DNA of 64,000 nt, from assembly GCA_964020975.1 (NCBI GenBank), contig OZ026612.1, positions 132,790,441-132,854,440 on the forward strand. The letters are read 5' to 3'. The translations under genes were made by a program, and so were the position numbers. The notes beneath the pieces are model-generated. The model did not search any database. It was not told where the DNA came from and saw only the letters and a list, made by a program, of their open reading frames with translations. The DNA comes from Hermodice carunculata (Eukaryota; Annelida; Polychaeta; Eunicida; Amphinomidae). Shown in pieces: positions 1 through 11,450 of this stretch. Numbering within the stretch: the stretch's first letter is position 1; the number at the start of each line of letters is the position of its first letter.

Positions 1-239
1 GTAGCTACTGACAGGATATATGCCAACATGTCCTTTTGACCCTAAGTTTGACCTTTCAAGGTCACTCAAAGTCAAATGTAACACCATCAGAAACTCCATA
101 GGTATTTTCCTATCAATGTTTAATAGTGACCATGGGCCTAGGATGCACCATTACCAGCACATAAGCCAAAATATCATATTTGCTGAGTCAGCAAAAATTA
201 CATTTCTATATGCATTTATGAATAAGTGCCTAAAATGAA
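1..239. other. No gene seen
   Basis: AT-rich sequence with 'gaccctaagtttgacctttcaaggtcactcaaagtcaa', the tgaccttgaaggtca-type wording common in the interspersed repeats of this window. It is probably a decayed repeat fragment. The 72-codon open frame here has no recognisable domain. Confidence 0.3.
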
Positions 240-1435
240 AAAAATCCATTAAAAATCAGGATTCCATAGTTACATCATCTAGTGAGAAAACTTGTTTGAG
301 CCTTCTACGAGAAACATTTCTGTCATCTTTCAGTGGTATAGGGTGTGTAGCAACAATACCAACAGGAAAACCATATGTCTATAACTGAAATAAAAAAACT
401 GCGACACCTTATATTCATGTATATGAACTCCTTCCCAACCGGTTTCGGCATTGTTATGCCTTCATCAGGGAGAATGGGAGTCAAATATTTTAATGAAGTT
501 ATAGCTTAAGTACACTTTTTTCAGGTTGCGTCTGACTGTCATCTTTCAGCTAAAATCTGACAGGCAGTTTTGGAGAAGTAAAAAATCACAAAGCACACAC
601 AAAAAAACATAAGAAATTAGAAAAGAAAAAAAATCACAGCACCATGTGGTGAACAAATTAACAACTAAGTGTCCCCAGGATTGTCCTTGTGAAATTTTAG
701 AGCAATTGGGTAGTTACTGATAGGTACCCAAAATGAACAATTTGTTAAAAATCAGGATTCCATAGTAACACCACCTAGTGAACAAACTTGTTGGACCCCT
801 TCCACAAGGAACATTCTTGCAGCCTTTTAGCAAAGTCTTAAAGACTGTTTTGGAGAAGAAGTTGAAAATAGCAAAAACACACAAACATTCATACAAAAAA
901 TTAGAAAAAAAATTGCAGCCCCACCTGGTGAACAAATTAATAACTAGGGTTCTCCAGGTGTGTTGGTGTGCGATTTTGAAGTGATTGGGTGAGCAGTTTC
1001 AGAGAAGATTTTCTAAGATTTGGCCCAAAAAAGAACAAAAAAATTGAGAAAAAATACAAAAATACTTGGAGCATGACCATTCTAACAAACTTGGTGGAGA
1101 CCGACTGGAGGAACAATTTTGCCACCAAGTTTGAAGTGAATCTGGCTGACTGTTTTGGAGAAATCAAAAATGTGAATTCCTTTTGATTTACATAGGATTC
1201 AGGCCAAAAAAAGAACAAAAAAATCTTGAAAAATAAAATAATTAATGGAGCATGACCATTTGAATAAACTTGAAAATGGTACACTAGGGGAACTTTGGCA
1301 CCAAGTTTGAAGTGAATCTGGCTGACAGTTTTACAGAAACAGTCCAAGTGTGAACCCATTACAGATGGACTGAGGCACAGACAGATGACAGACCATCCTA
1401 CAAGCTCAGCTTGAGGTACGCTGAGCTAAAAATGT
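240..1435 (+). repeat. Interspersed repeat family R1 (hairpin-ended), plus-orientation copy
   Basis: The stretch is built of several related sub-repeats of the type 'caccacctggtgaacaaa...ccccaggtgt...gagcaattgggt' and 'accaagtttgaagtgaatctggctgac...ttttggagaa'. It ends with a GACAGATGACAGACC tract, a small hairpin and AAAAA. A second, inverted copy of the same family lies at about 5795-6750. No transposase frame is visible, so this looks non-autonomous. The class (Helitron-like or other) is undecided. Confidence 0.65.
1403..1427 (+). other. Terminal hairpin of repeat R1
   Basis: AGCTCAGC and GCTGAGCT form a perfect 8-bp stem with a 9-nt loop, followed directly by AAAAATG. The inverted R1 copy at 5802-5827 has the equivalent stem (CTCAGCTGA/TCAGCTGAG), also next to a run of A's in the repeat orientation. 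Confidence 0.7.
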
Positions 1436-1592
1436 ACCTTTACCTGTTCAAATTGCTTACAGGACAGGAGATGAACTAAAAGCATTCTGCGGTACTTGTA
1501 AGTGGAACTTCCAAAGGCTGATAGATTGTAAATACTGAACTCACGGAATGTAGGTCAAATTTTCCCAGGGCGGGATATATATGTTATGTATA

Positions 1593-1942
1593 TACAGTGA
1601 AACTTCATTATAATGACACTCAGATAAGCAACATATTCATTATAATTACACAAGTTTTGAATAGGAAAAGTTCATTTTCTTTGTTGTTTGATTCATTTAC
1701 AGTGGTACCTCTTTTGAGAGACCCCTCTAATGAGAGACCACATATCTTTTTAAGACCGCTCTCTCAGAACACTGCACTATCTTTTCCATATTGTTGTACC
1801 TCTAATGAAAGACCACCTGTTTTGAGAGACCACATTTTGACCTGCTGTAGGGGCAGTCTCTCAAAAGAGGTACAACTGTAGCTGGCATATTCAGTTATCT
1901 GACACATTTCTAAGGGAACATTATAACAAGTTTTCACTGCTA
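1593..1942. mobile_element. TIR MITE (TA-flanked), interrupted by another MITE
   Basis: The left end reads TA-CAGTGAAACTTCATTATAATG and the right end reads CATTATAACAAGTTTTCACTG, an imperfect terminal inverted repeat. A second element of different sequence (1698-1880) sits inside it. A related uninterrupted element lies at 34486-34663. The termini and TA flank suit a non-autonomous Tc1/mariner-superfamily element, which is an inference from the ends only. Confidence 0.6.
1698..1880. mobile_element. TIR MITE nested inside the 1593-1942 MITE
   Basis: The ends are TA-CAGTGGTACCTCTTTTGAGAGAC and GTCTCTCAAAAGAGGTACAACTG-TA, a terminal inverted repeat of about 23 bp with one or two mismatches. TA flanks both sides. 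Internal sub-repeats of 'gagagacca' type echo the TIR. It inserted after the outer element. Confidence 0.7.
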
Positions 1943-2390
1943 TTGATTTTTAAATATCTGTGATTGAATTATACATATCTATAATTTGGCCACCTTTAAA
2001 GATATCTGAAATAGATTTATAGATATATGGAATTCAAATTGTAGATATCTATGGGGTGCTGTTATGCAATCAATTGGGCATTTCTTTATATCAAAAAGTA
2101 AATTCTTAATATAAAAAATTCCTTTCAATGTCTTCATATCAATATATGATTTCTTTTGATACCCCAAAATAGGCTAAAATTTTTAACAGCCAAACTTCAA
2201 ATTATTGACATCAAAAATCATTTATTGATATCAATAAATATTGGGGATTTCTGTATGTCACTAATAAACAAATTATTGATAACAAAAATTCATGAAATGG
2301 ACCCACACTGTTTGCTCCCCAGAAGCTTAGTGCTGATTGGCAAAAATAAAATAAATAAACAAAGAAATAAACAAACAAACAAAATAAATA
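1943..2390. other. AT-rich spacer with repeated GATATC/ATATCT words
   Basis: This stretch is low in complexity, with many 'atatct', 'gatatc' and 'attgat' words on both strands, compatible with a decayed AT-rich MITE. No coding signal was seen. Confidence 0.3.
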
Positions 2391-2612
<222 letters not shown>

Positions 2613-2825
2613 AAATAAAAATAAAATTACAAAAATCAGTAGCGCATAGCCATTTAAACAAACTTAGTACAGAGCCACCAAGCTTGACAAGGATCCAGCC
2701 AATGATTTTTGGAAAAGTTGCAAAGGTCAATTGTGGAAAAGGAATGGACGGACAAACAGATGATAAAAGTCACAAAGACCCACCACACTACCTAGTTGAC
2801 TGACAAGTCAGCTGTGGTAAGACAA
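2613..2825 (+). repeat. Fragment of an R1-like interspersed repeat
   Basis: It contains 'agtagcgcatagccatttaaacaaac', 'accaagcttgacaaggatccagcc', and then an 'atggacggacaaacaga' tract followed by a CTTGAC/GTCAG-type short stem. This is the same order as the other hairpin-ended repeats. Confidence 0.5.
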
Positions 2826-3077
2826 CATGTGTACATTCCTGTCTTTATTGTACTGCATACAGCTTCAGTTTTAGTTTTCATTTCTGTTTGCTCTATAACT
2901 ATTGACATGTTTGTTACTGATGTTGCTAAACAGTAAAAAAGTGGGAGAAATGAAAACTTGGGAAATGCTCTCTTGAGTGAAATTTAATGCTTGAGCATGT
3001 AAGGTACTTGTGCTGTGTACAGTGGCAATGCTCTAAAGACCTGTATGCATGTGTAGGGAAACTAAACAAACAGAAAA

Positions 3078-3078
<1 letters not shown>

Positions 3079-3126
<48 letters not shown>
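3079..3126. repeat. (GACA)n microsatellite
   Basis: About 12 uninterrupted CAGA/GACA tetramers. Confidence 0.95.
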
Positions 3127-3655
3127 AACAAGACTACCATTGAGGTGGCCATTTAAGTCGATTTCTTTGTTAATTTAACAGTAGTTAAATCCCATGAGCT
3201 GTACATTAGGGCCGTATTGTCTGTCTATAGAGGTGTGTGAAACAGCAGATGTCATGATATGACAAAATGGCATATGGAAAATTGGATGACTATGATAGTC
3301 ATAGGTTGGTACAGGTACACAACACACATAAATACATCAACTGACAGGGAGCTGGAGAGGAAAATCAAAATGTTTAGATGAGAGAAAGTGGAATTATGAA
3401 TGGGTCAGTCACAGTGTCAGTAACTCAGCATGATGATTGCAGATATGGATGTACAATGATTAAGTTATGGATCAGTATGAATAAAGGACGTAATGGAAAT
3501 GTACAGCTTGAGTGAAGATTAATTATCAATGCATGACATAGCAGATGAAATGGAAGTACAGGGAGGGATGAGGGAAGTGTACATGGTGTAGCTGAAGGAA
3601 GGGAATGGGTACATACAAACAGGTGGAAGGAGAAGATGGGGACATTTATGAAGAG
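3127..3655. other. No gene seen
   Basis: Moderate-complexity sequence with no open frame of note, no splice-bracketed exon and no clear repeat. Confidence 0.3.
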
Positions 3656-3980
3656 TTAACCATTTGCCCCTTGAATTGACACTTGAGTCAACAACTTTCC
3701 TTGGCATGAGTTGGGCACTAAGTGCCCAACACATGCCAAGGAAAGTTGTTGACCTGGGGCATCTGATCTTGAAAGGGCTCATCTGCAATTCTCAGTCAAA
3801 ATTTTAAAAAAAAAAAAAAAACAACAACAAAAAACAAACAAACAAACAAACAAAAAAAAAAAAAAAAATCAAAAACAAAAAAACACAACAACAACAAAAA
3901 AAAAACAAAAAAAAAAACACTGAAGCAGGCGACATTTGACCACCAGCTGGTTTTGGCCAGTTTAAGGGGGAAAGGGTTAA
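3656..3980. mobile_element. Foldback MITE, family T3, TTAA ends
   Basis: The left end TTAACCATTTGCCCCTTGAA pairs with the right end TTTAAGGGGGAAAGGGTTAA. An internal near-perfect hairpin lies at 3687-3753 (stem GTCAACAACTTTCCTTGGCATG..., loop near TTAAG). The right half contains an A/C-rich expansion (3809-3920). TTAA at both ends suggests piggyBac-type target choice. No transposase is present. Confidence 0.7.
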
Positions 3981-4199
3981 TAAAAAGGGCATTTATTTTT
4001 GTGAACAGGGAGAAAAGATCCAAGATAAATTTATATCTGGAAGGAATTTGTGAGCTGAGTGGAAAGGTCAAGACGTTTATCAACAGATCACGAGAAAAAA
4101 GGTGAACCAAAGACACAGACTTTATTAAAAGAGGGCAAAGGCCACAAAGAAGTGGATATATTATTTTTAAAAAATTAGTAAATTAAAAAAAATGCACTG

Positions 4200-4790
4200 G
4201 AACAATTAATAAACAGAGGAAAAGGTGGAGACATTTATAAACACAGGGAAGAGATGTAGAAATGTATACATAAACAAAATAGATTGAAATATTTCTAATA
4301 TAAACACAGTAAGAGTAGAAACATTTATAAACAGAGAGGAGAGCTAGAAACGTACAAACAGAAGGAAGCAGTGGAGACATAAACAGAGGAAAGAGATGGA
4401 GACATTTATAAACAGAGGAAAGAGATGGAGTCATTTACCAATGGGGGGCGAGGGGGGGGGGGGATTTTAAAACAGGAGGAAGACACGGGGAAATTTACAA
4501 ACAGAGGGAATTGCTGGAACCAGAAAGACATTTGTAAACAGAGGGAGAGGTGGAAACATGTTAAAACACAGGGATAGATGGAGACATTTATAAACAGAGG
4601 GAGTGGTGGAAACATGTTAAAACACAGGGATAGATGGAGACATTTATAAACAGAGGGAGAGGTGGAAACATGTTAAAACACAGGGATAGATGGAGACATT
4701 TATAAACAGAAGGAAGATATGGAGATGTTTAGAATCAGTAGTGGAGACATTAATAAAGTGGTGTAAGTGAGGACATTTATCAGCAAAAGA
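4200..4790. repeat. Degenerate 56-bp minisatellite
   Basis: Units of the form 'gtggaaacatgttaaaaca' + 'cagggatagatggagaca' + 'tttataaacagagggag'. Spacing is exactly 56 bp between 4550 and 4606, with three near-identical units (4550-4715) and diverged units on the left. The open frames rich in Phe, Pro and Leu on the minus strand are by-products. Confidence 0.8.
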
Positions 4791-5794
4791 GAACTGATTA
4801 AAAGACATTACAAACAGGGAAGAATTAGGCATGCAGGCACGTGCAGTGACCACAAGAAGGTGAACAAATGGAAACATGAAGAGTTGTGAATAAGCAGCAA
4901 AACACAAGGGTGTAAGTGTTTATGAATGGTCTCAGGGTAAACATGGTCATGGGGAAGGGTGTGTAAGAGGTGGAGACTGTATATCAACAGTCTCCTGGAA
5001 ATAACATGCATTGATGAAGAGGGATGAGAATATGGAGGTCATGTGTGGACAGAATTAAGGAGACATTGACAGATGAACAGTGTATGGAAGTGTTGAACAG
5101 ACAGATCCAGTCTTTGTGAAAAGGTGGACACGTGTCCTTTGTGGATAGGGAGCATTAACTGCAGATTTCTACGCACGGACAAAAGACTGAGATGTACTGA
5201 CAGAAGAAAGATGGAGACTGCATAAAGTACAAGAAGGAACAAGAGATTTATAAACCTATCAGTAAGGCCCAAGCTCTAGCCCTATTTTAGGTGGAGTCTA
5301 GAACATAAGCAGCCTAATATATTTAGTGGGAAGAGTGAGTTTTGATGCAGCAATAAAGATGGAAATCGAATGACCAACACAGATGATCATAAATGCCAGT
5401 CATCCTCAGTGACAGGTGAAAGGGAATACTGAGCCATGATATTGACTGCTCAGGCTTCATACATGGATGCCAAAGATACATTGATGCTGGTACCGGCTGA
5501 AAAGCATTTTCATCTTGCTTTAAATGCAATATAACTTTTTAAATTTTTATATTCCTGATTGGATTATACAGCACATTTTGCCAGGTTATTATGTGTAAAT
5601 AGGACAAAGCTTTACATGAATTTAGATCTGTACATGTAAAACAATTTTACCAACATTTCTAAGTCATCAATATATTTCATTGGACACTGCTAATGATAAA
5701 CTTGATTTAATAAGTAGCATTTAGTTATTTTATTCACTTATTCATTTGTTACTAATTTGGCAAATTTCCAAGTTATTGTGGAAGTGTGTGTGAG
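4791..5794. other. No gene seen
   Basis: Weak continuation of GGAGACA-type words to about 5240, then unique AT-rich sequence. The minus-strand frames at 5039-5272 and 5323-5529 show no domain and no bracketing splice sites that I trust. Confidence 0.3.
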
Positions 5795-5801
5795 TTTTTA
5801 G

Positions 5802-5827
5802 CTCAGCTGACCTGTCCTTCAGCTGAG
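5802..5827 (-). other. Terminal hairpin of inverted R1 copy
   Basis: CTCAGCTGA and TCAGCTGAG form a 9-bp perfect stem with an 8-nt loop, followed on the minus strand by CTAAAAA. Confidence 0.7.
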
Positions 5828-6267
5828 TTTATCTTATAGTCCTCCGTCTGTTGTCCATCCACCTGTCTATAAACAAGTCACATTTTTGACTTCTCCAAAA
5901 CCACAGGCCAGATTCACTTCATTTGGTGGAGATGCACACTGGGTCTGTACTAAATTGTTTAGATGACCAAGGTCCTATGATTTTCGGATTTTTTAATGAT
6001 TTTCTTGTTCATGTATTGGCAAGATCATAAAAATCTCTTCTCCAAAAGCACCATGTAAATTGCTTTAAAATAACACAGACATTTCTGGGGCCCCCCAGAC
6101 CTTAATTTGTTCAACAGGTGGTGCTGTGATTTTTAAGTTTTTTTTTTTTTTTCACAAATATTTGTGTTTTTCCTATTTTAGACATCCTCTCCAAAAATGT
6201 CAATTTGTTTACCTGTCAAGTAATGCATGCATCCCTAGTGATTACCATATAAGTCAATGGGGATTGC

Positions 6268-6309
6268 AAAACAAACAAACAAACAAACAAACAAACAAAC
6301 AAAAAACAA
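6268..6309. repeat. (CAAA)n microsatellite
   Basis: About ten AAAC/CAAA tetramers in tandem. Confidence 0.9.
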
Positions 6310-6750
6310 AACTAACTGCCTCTCCAAAATCCTCATCCCTTAGACTTATTATGGGTTGAATGTTAAGGTCAGCTAAGGATGGAACAGTGCTGCTATGTTC
6401 TTTTTTTTTTTTTTTAAATTTGAAATTGCACAGGGGCACTTTAGGGGACCCCCCAGACCTGTATTGTCCAGCAAGTGGCATTGTTGTTTTTAATTTTTTC
6501 AAGCAAATTTTTGTTTTTGCTGTTCTCAACTTCTCCAAAAACATTATTCAGATTGTTCTGAAACTTGGTGGAAATGTAGCTTGTGTGAGGCTTAAGCAAA
6601 GATGTTCACAAGGTGGTGAGATTCTGGATCCCTCATTTTTGATGATTGTTTTCAATTCAGGTACCTGTCAGGTAATGCATGCATTCCTTTTGATGACTAC
6701 TTAATGGAGATTGCAACGGAAATTCAGTCTGTGCATGTAAAATAAGCTGA

Positions 6751-7010
6751 GCACAGGAATGTCAGAGTCCCTTTGTTTTGAAAGAGTGGCAGATCTGTAC
6801 AAAGACAATCACAAGAATATATTCTGTGAGGCCACCATGTTTTCCTAACCTGTACACTGCATTGAACATTGTACCACTTATTCATGAGATGGCAAACATA
6901 ATATTCTCTTTTGCCGTTTGTGGTTATGGGATGGACCTATAGTTTTGCATGTACAGGTTTTCTGATCAATTAATGATACCTTGTCCAATTAACTTTGTCC
7001 TTTCAACCTT
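6751..7010. other. Unique sequence, no gene seen
   Basis: High-complexity sequence without tandem structure and with no coding signal that I can support. Confidence 0.25.
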
Positions 7011-7138
7011 GTAATCAGAACAGCACAGATACACATTCTACTGGCCGCAATGGAGGACTGGCTTTCAATGGCTGCAATTTATGGGGGGAGATGGTCTCTC
7101 CTACAAGATAATGGCCCATAGTTAATTTGTCAGCAACT

Positions 7139-7254
7139 CCCCCAATGCAGCACCAAATGCCTCCTATGAGATGTCCTGACCCAAGCTTGCTAACTTCCCC
7201 GAGCTTTGATGACCACAAATCGTATACATTTATGACAGAAGACAGTGGAGTCTG
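7139..7254 (+). other. Weak candidate exon, unknown product
   Basis: The acceptor-like 'ttaatttgtcag' is followed by an open frame reading TPPMQHQMPPMRCPDPSLLT and then SPSFDDHKSYTFMTEDSGVC. Composition is protein-like and not repeat-derived, but I recognise no family and the donor is uncertain. The minus strand of the same region is also open. Most likely chance, possibly an exon of an unseen gene. Confidence 0.15.
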
Positions 7255-7540
7255 CAATGTTAAGATAGCTTTACTCTCTGTCATTATTGTGTCTTGGACT
7301 GTGCTTTAAGGACCTAGGGCTCGACATAATTCTTAAAGGTATCCACGACTTTTCCAGACATGAGATGTCCATTAACTTGTACGTTACAGAGGCCAGTATA
7401 AAGTGCCATAATGTGGATCAGTTGTCTCACCCATATCACATTTGGTAATTACACTAGGCAATACTAATGTCTTGTGGCCATACTGACCACCATAGAGGCT
7501 CAAAGTGTCCGACTGATGACTATCTGGACTTACACTTTGG

Positions 7541-7846
7541 TCATATTTCAGTCTGAGTCGCAGCTGAAGCCAGTGAGTTGTTGTCTATACTCTCACCTGC
7601 AGCTAAAAGGAAAAGTCGTTCTTCATTTAGCTTAAAATTACTTGGACATGGGATTGTCTTTTTTCCTTCTGCCTTTTTCTCTTTTTCTTGGGAAAAAATG
7701 CAAAATTGATTTATCTTTGCTGTTCTATTGAAAGCGGTTGAAAGCTCAGTATGCTGTTGCTTTATTCCACCAGGTGGCACTGCCTTTCCTTGTCCACATG
7801 AGCACATTGCAACTATGGTCCTACTTTTTGCAAATTTAAATGACAT
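7541..7846 (-). other. Open frame of unknown nature
   Basis: A 101-codon frame with a Cys-x-Cys near residue 15 (AMCSCGQGK) and a Lys/Glu-rich middle. The CxC-G-GK wording faintly recalls SWIM-type zinc motifs, but the following Cys-x-His is absent. No function is claimed. Confidence 0.12.
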
Positions 7847-8068
7847 AAATGTCTTAGCTTGCCAATTAGAACCTAAAAATAATTAAAAAACAAACAAACA
7901 AAGAAAAAAAATAAATAAAAAATAAAAAAAATATAGATGTACATGTATAGCCTAGTCATATCTTGGAAAGTGTCACTGCTATGAAACCTGTCTGTCACTT
8001 GTCATTAAATACCTGTATCTGATACATGAACAAGATGATTTGACAATTAAATTTTACCATTATCATGT

Positions 8069-8199
8069 TCAAGCAGTTATTTCAGAACTGCAGGTACAAA
8101 ATTGTGAATACAAGAACAGTGGTATTTGCTGTATATGTGGTCAACCCTTCAGCCAAGAAAAAATGGCCACATCAAGCAGGCAGCCTGTCACTGCAGGTA
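8069..8199 (+). other. Weak candidate exon with two CxxC motifs, unknown product
   Basis: An acceptor-like 'catgttcaagcag' precedes a frame reading NCEYKNSGICCICGQPFSQE and then KMATSSRQPVTA. A possible donor (GCAG|GTAAAT) follows at about 8200. ICCICG resembles half of a zinc-binding knuckle. No matching partner exon was recognised nearby, so this could be chance. Confidence 0.18.
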
Positions 8200-8339
8200 A
8201 ATTTACAAAGAAACTGACTCCTATGTCCAAGCCTAGTGGCTACAAAAACAATGTGGGTGTTCAAAGCAGTGATTGCATACAGCAGGTACCACTGTGTTGT
8301 GAAATGATGCTTTTGTTGTGTTTTAATCTTTCTCTATAA

Positions 8340-9990
8340 ATTAATATCAAGAAAACCAGGTTTAATATCATCCTTAGGAAAAAAGAGTGTACAATGACCA
8401 GCTTGCTTAAATGCTTTTAATTTCTTTTATTATGGAAAAAATTATTGAAATCAAACCCATAGAAAAGAGGGTGGACCCATAGGATCTGATTTAGTGGGTG
8501 TGTCAGTTTGGAGTCACACCACTCAATACAAAACTGAGAAACCATAATCTTATAGAGACGCATAGTGTGTTATGAAAACAGTCTGAAATTACAATCTGTT
8601 CAAGTCAACACAAACACTGAGCCAGACAGACTGCATGCTTAATTTTGTTTTAATCAACATTTGATTTCTTGTCAAGTGTCGTATCTTTATACCAGCATCA
8701 ATGGCAGAACTTGAGTAATGAATGTAGAATGCGATGGGCCATGCAATTGTGCAGGTTTAATTGAATATTCAGGCTATGTATGGATACAGGTGAAATGATA
8801 TTGGTGCTGGCGCAGCCTCACGCCGCTCATATCTTGGCGGTGTCTCTCCTCTGCCTGTGATGGATGAGCCTGTACACTGACCATACACCACTTCAGTTTT
8901 CGGTTAATAGAATTATTGTCTCCCAAGAAAAACTATTAACCCAGACCCAATGAAAATGTGCCCTGCATTTCCTGCCATGTTTCCTGGTGCAGAAATATAT
9001 TAACTTGTGATATGAATACTATAATGGTATCGCAAGTATTCTGACGGAAACCCATATGACAGTTTTCATAAAATATTGTACATCCCATCCTGGGCTCTAT
9101 AGAAATCCCTTTCATTCAATTTAGCAATGTAATCATACACTCTCTAGCGATAAGCAATTCCATTAATGAATCGCCATCCCATTTTGTGAAACCATCCTTT
9201 GTCAACTTCTCACTAATATAATTATGTGTCTCAATATACCCTATTAAATACGCCAAAAGGCTATTTTGGACGGCCTAGCTTTCAGCAAATTAAATCTATC
9301 ACTGCAGTGTAAAGAAATGCTGACAATTTTTCATTGCACTCAATAGGCAATATGAAAGAAGCAGAATTTAATGAAAAAAATCGTTAATAGATTGATAAGT
9401 GTCATTTTTTTTTATCATGGGTGGGGTCAATGTGACTTTGCGACATTGACGAAGCTTGCAAGTCGTTTGCATGGACACAAGTGTTAATACAATGGCAGCT
9501 TTTGCTTGAGACAGGGTGGAAAATTTAAATGAGAGCAAAATCGCATTGACAGGACTTAATTTGATGCTATCAATGCTGATTTGGCCCATCAGGAAATTCA
9601 AGCCGCTTTTTCAATAATTGAATTTCTACAGGTCTGAGCATGATCAGTGAGCATGACTGATCAGCCCGTCTCAACATTCCACTTTGAGGAATAAATTGCA
9701 TTTGTGTACATTTACAACATTCAACATGTAATGGCTGATAAGTTTTCCCTTCATTTTCTGCTGACTGCACTCTGCTTGCTTTTGTCTTCAATGTCAGGCT
9801 CACTGACACGTCATGGCACAGAAAGAAAAGATGCCATGTCATTCTGCTTCCAAATGTAAATCAACCTCATACAGCACGCACAATCAAAATCTCTAGCACA
9901 CGGCCAAAATGTGTGAAACAGGTCATGTGATCCATCGATACATTGCTACCACCAGTCTCTGCCAGCCCAGCAACAAAATGTGACCATGTT
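8340..9990. other. Repeat-poor, high-complexity non-coding block
   Basis: About 1.6 kb with no tandem repeat or MITE, and with many homeodomain-like (TTAATTGAAT, CATTAATG) and E-box-like words. The minus-strand frames at 9368-9842 show no domain. It resembles conserved regulatory DNA, but conservation cannot be judged from one sequence. Confidence 0.25.
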
Positions 9991-10148
9991 GTAATAGAAT
10001 TTGGTAATTTGTGTGCTCCGTGAAGCAGGAACCACTAGGAAGTTGCATTCAGTGCAGGTAGTTGTCATGAATCCCTGGTCAGCTACAATCTACCACCCAA
10101 TTTATCAGCTCCACAGCCCTCAGCCGCTCTGCTTTCTTCTTACAGTCT

Positions 10149-10211
10149 ATGTAGCATGCCCAGAAAAATTTGTAAGCTGCTACACAATCCCAGTGCTAGA
10201 AGTACCAGCAC

Positions 10212-10284
<73 letters not shown>

Positions 10285-10328
10285 GAGTTCCAACTTTAAA
10301 TTTGCTGTTACTGATAAAGATGGTACGT
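10149..10328 (+). other. Candidate exon encoding a poly-aspartate tract
   Basis: A pyrimidine-rich acceptor (ctgctttcttcttacag) is followed by an open frame: VYVACPEKFVSCYTIPVLEV, PAQ, about 23 Asp residues from a (GAT)n run, then SSNFKFAVTDKDGT. A possible donor GTAC|GTAAGC sits right after it. The flanks of the acid run look protein-like, but I cannot assign a family and the acid tract is a plain microsatellite. Confidence 0.25.
10213..10284. repeat. (GAT)n trinucleotide microsatellite
   Basis: About 24 uninterrupted GAT/ATG units. It yields poly-Asp, poly-Met or poly-Ile in different frames. Confidence 0.95.
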
Positions 10329-10399
10329 AAGCCAATGTTGCCTGCACATTTAAATACAAAGCTGCTATTGATGATTGTAGCTGAATATGTGATTATGAT

Positions 10400-11450
10400 G
10401 ACCAATTGTGAGTTGTAGTGACAAATATAATGATGAAAATGATAGGCGTTTTTACTAGTCATTCTGAATTGATATCATATCATTCTTATGGCAGGTCCTG
10501 TCCATATTGAGTAATGTGCATATCGAAGCCTGCTTTGTGAAAAAAAAAAGACTAAAATATGATATAATGAAAAGGATATGGTGCTCATGAAAGTGATATG
10601 ATGTATGACAGTAATACATTCTGGTATTATCATAATGATGCTGATATGGTATGTGATGAATGATAATCATGAAAGTGATGTTATGTAATACAATGTGGTA
10701 TGATCATAATGATGTTTATATGATGCATGGTGATCATGGTAGTGGAATGTGGTATGATTATCATGATACAGATGTTATATGGATGTTGATATGATGCATG
10801 AGGATCAAAGTAGTGGAGTGTGGTATGATTATCAAGATACTGATGTGATATGGTATTGTGTATATGGGAGTGACACAATGTGGTTGATGATCAAATTGAT
10901 TTCACATCACATGATCATGATATTGACGTGATGTGGTGTCCTACTAATTGTGAATTGCAATTTGATGATTATGATAGCTATGCTATGATGATCATAAAAG
11001 TGATATGCTATTGATGTACGCTAATGAAAATGATCACAGTATGATCAAAGGAGTTGATGTGATGTGGTATGGTCATGATTATATTCATAAAATGTGATGG
11101 CAAGAATAGCTGATAATTAAGAAAATAAAGTTTCCCGAATGTAATAGTATCATCATATAAATGATATGATAAGTAACATGGTGATAATGAATGGCGCTAT
11201 ATGGTGCATGATGATTTATATAATGAATGAATGTGATTTGACTATCATTTCACTAAAATGATGTGACATGATCATGAAATTGACATACATGTGCTGGATA
11301 TGATAGGATACATGATATGCATATGTGGCAATTATGGTATGATCATTATAGCATGAAAGTGATATGCTGCTAAAGTATGATAATGCAATCATGACATGAT
11401 GAAAGAACATGATATTTTCATTATTATACTGACATAGGGTGATGATAATG
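10400..11450. repeat. Degenerate ATGAT-rich tandem region
   Basis: About 1 kb of diverged units such as 'tgatatggtatgtgatgaatgataatcatgaaagtgat' with no single fixed period. It probably grew from the neighbouring GAT microsatellite. Frames on the minus strand rich in His/Ile/Tyr are artefacts. Confidence 0.7.

Larger units (their letters stand above)
5795..6750 (-). repeat. Interspersed repeat family R1, inverted copy
   Basis: Read on the minus strand it matches the 240-1435 copy: 'gaagtgaatctgg', 'ttttggagaagt', a GACAGGTGGATGGACAACAGACGG tract, a terminal hairpin, then AAAAA. It carries an internal (CAAA)n tract at 6268-6309. Confidence 0.65.

Noticed and set aside
3796-4116. Phe-rich frame resembling a membrane protein
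   Set aside because: Translation of the A-rich expansion inside the T3 foldback element.
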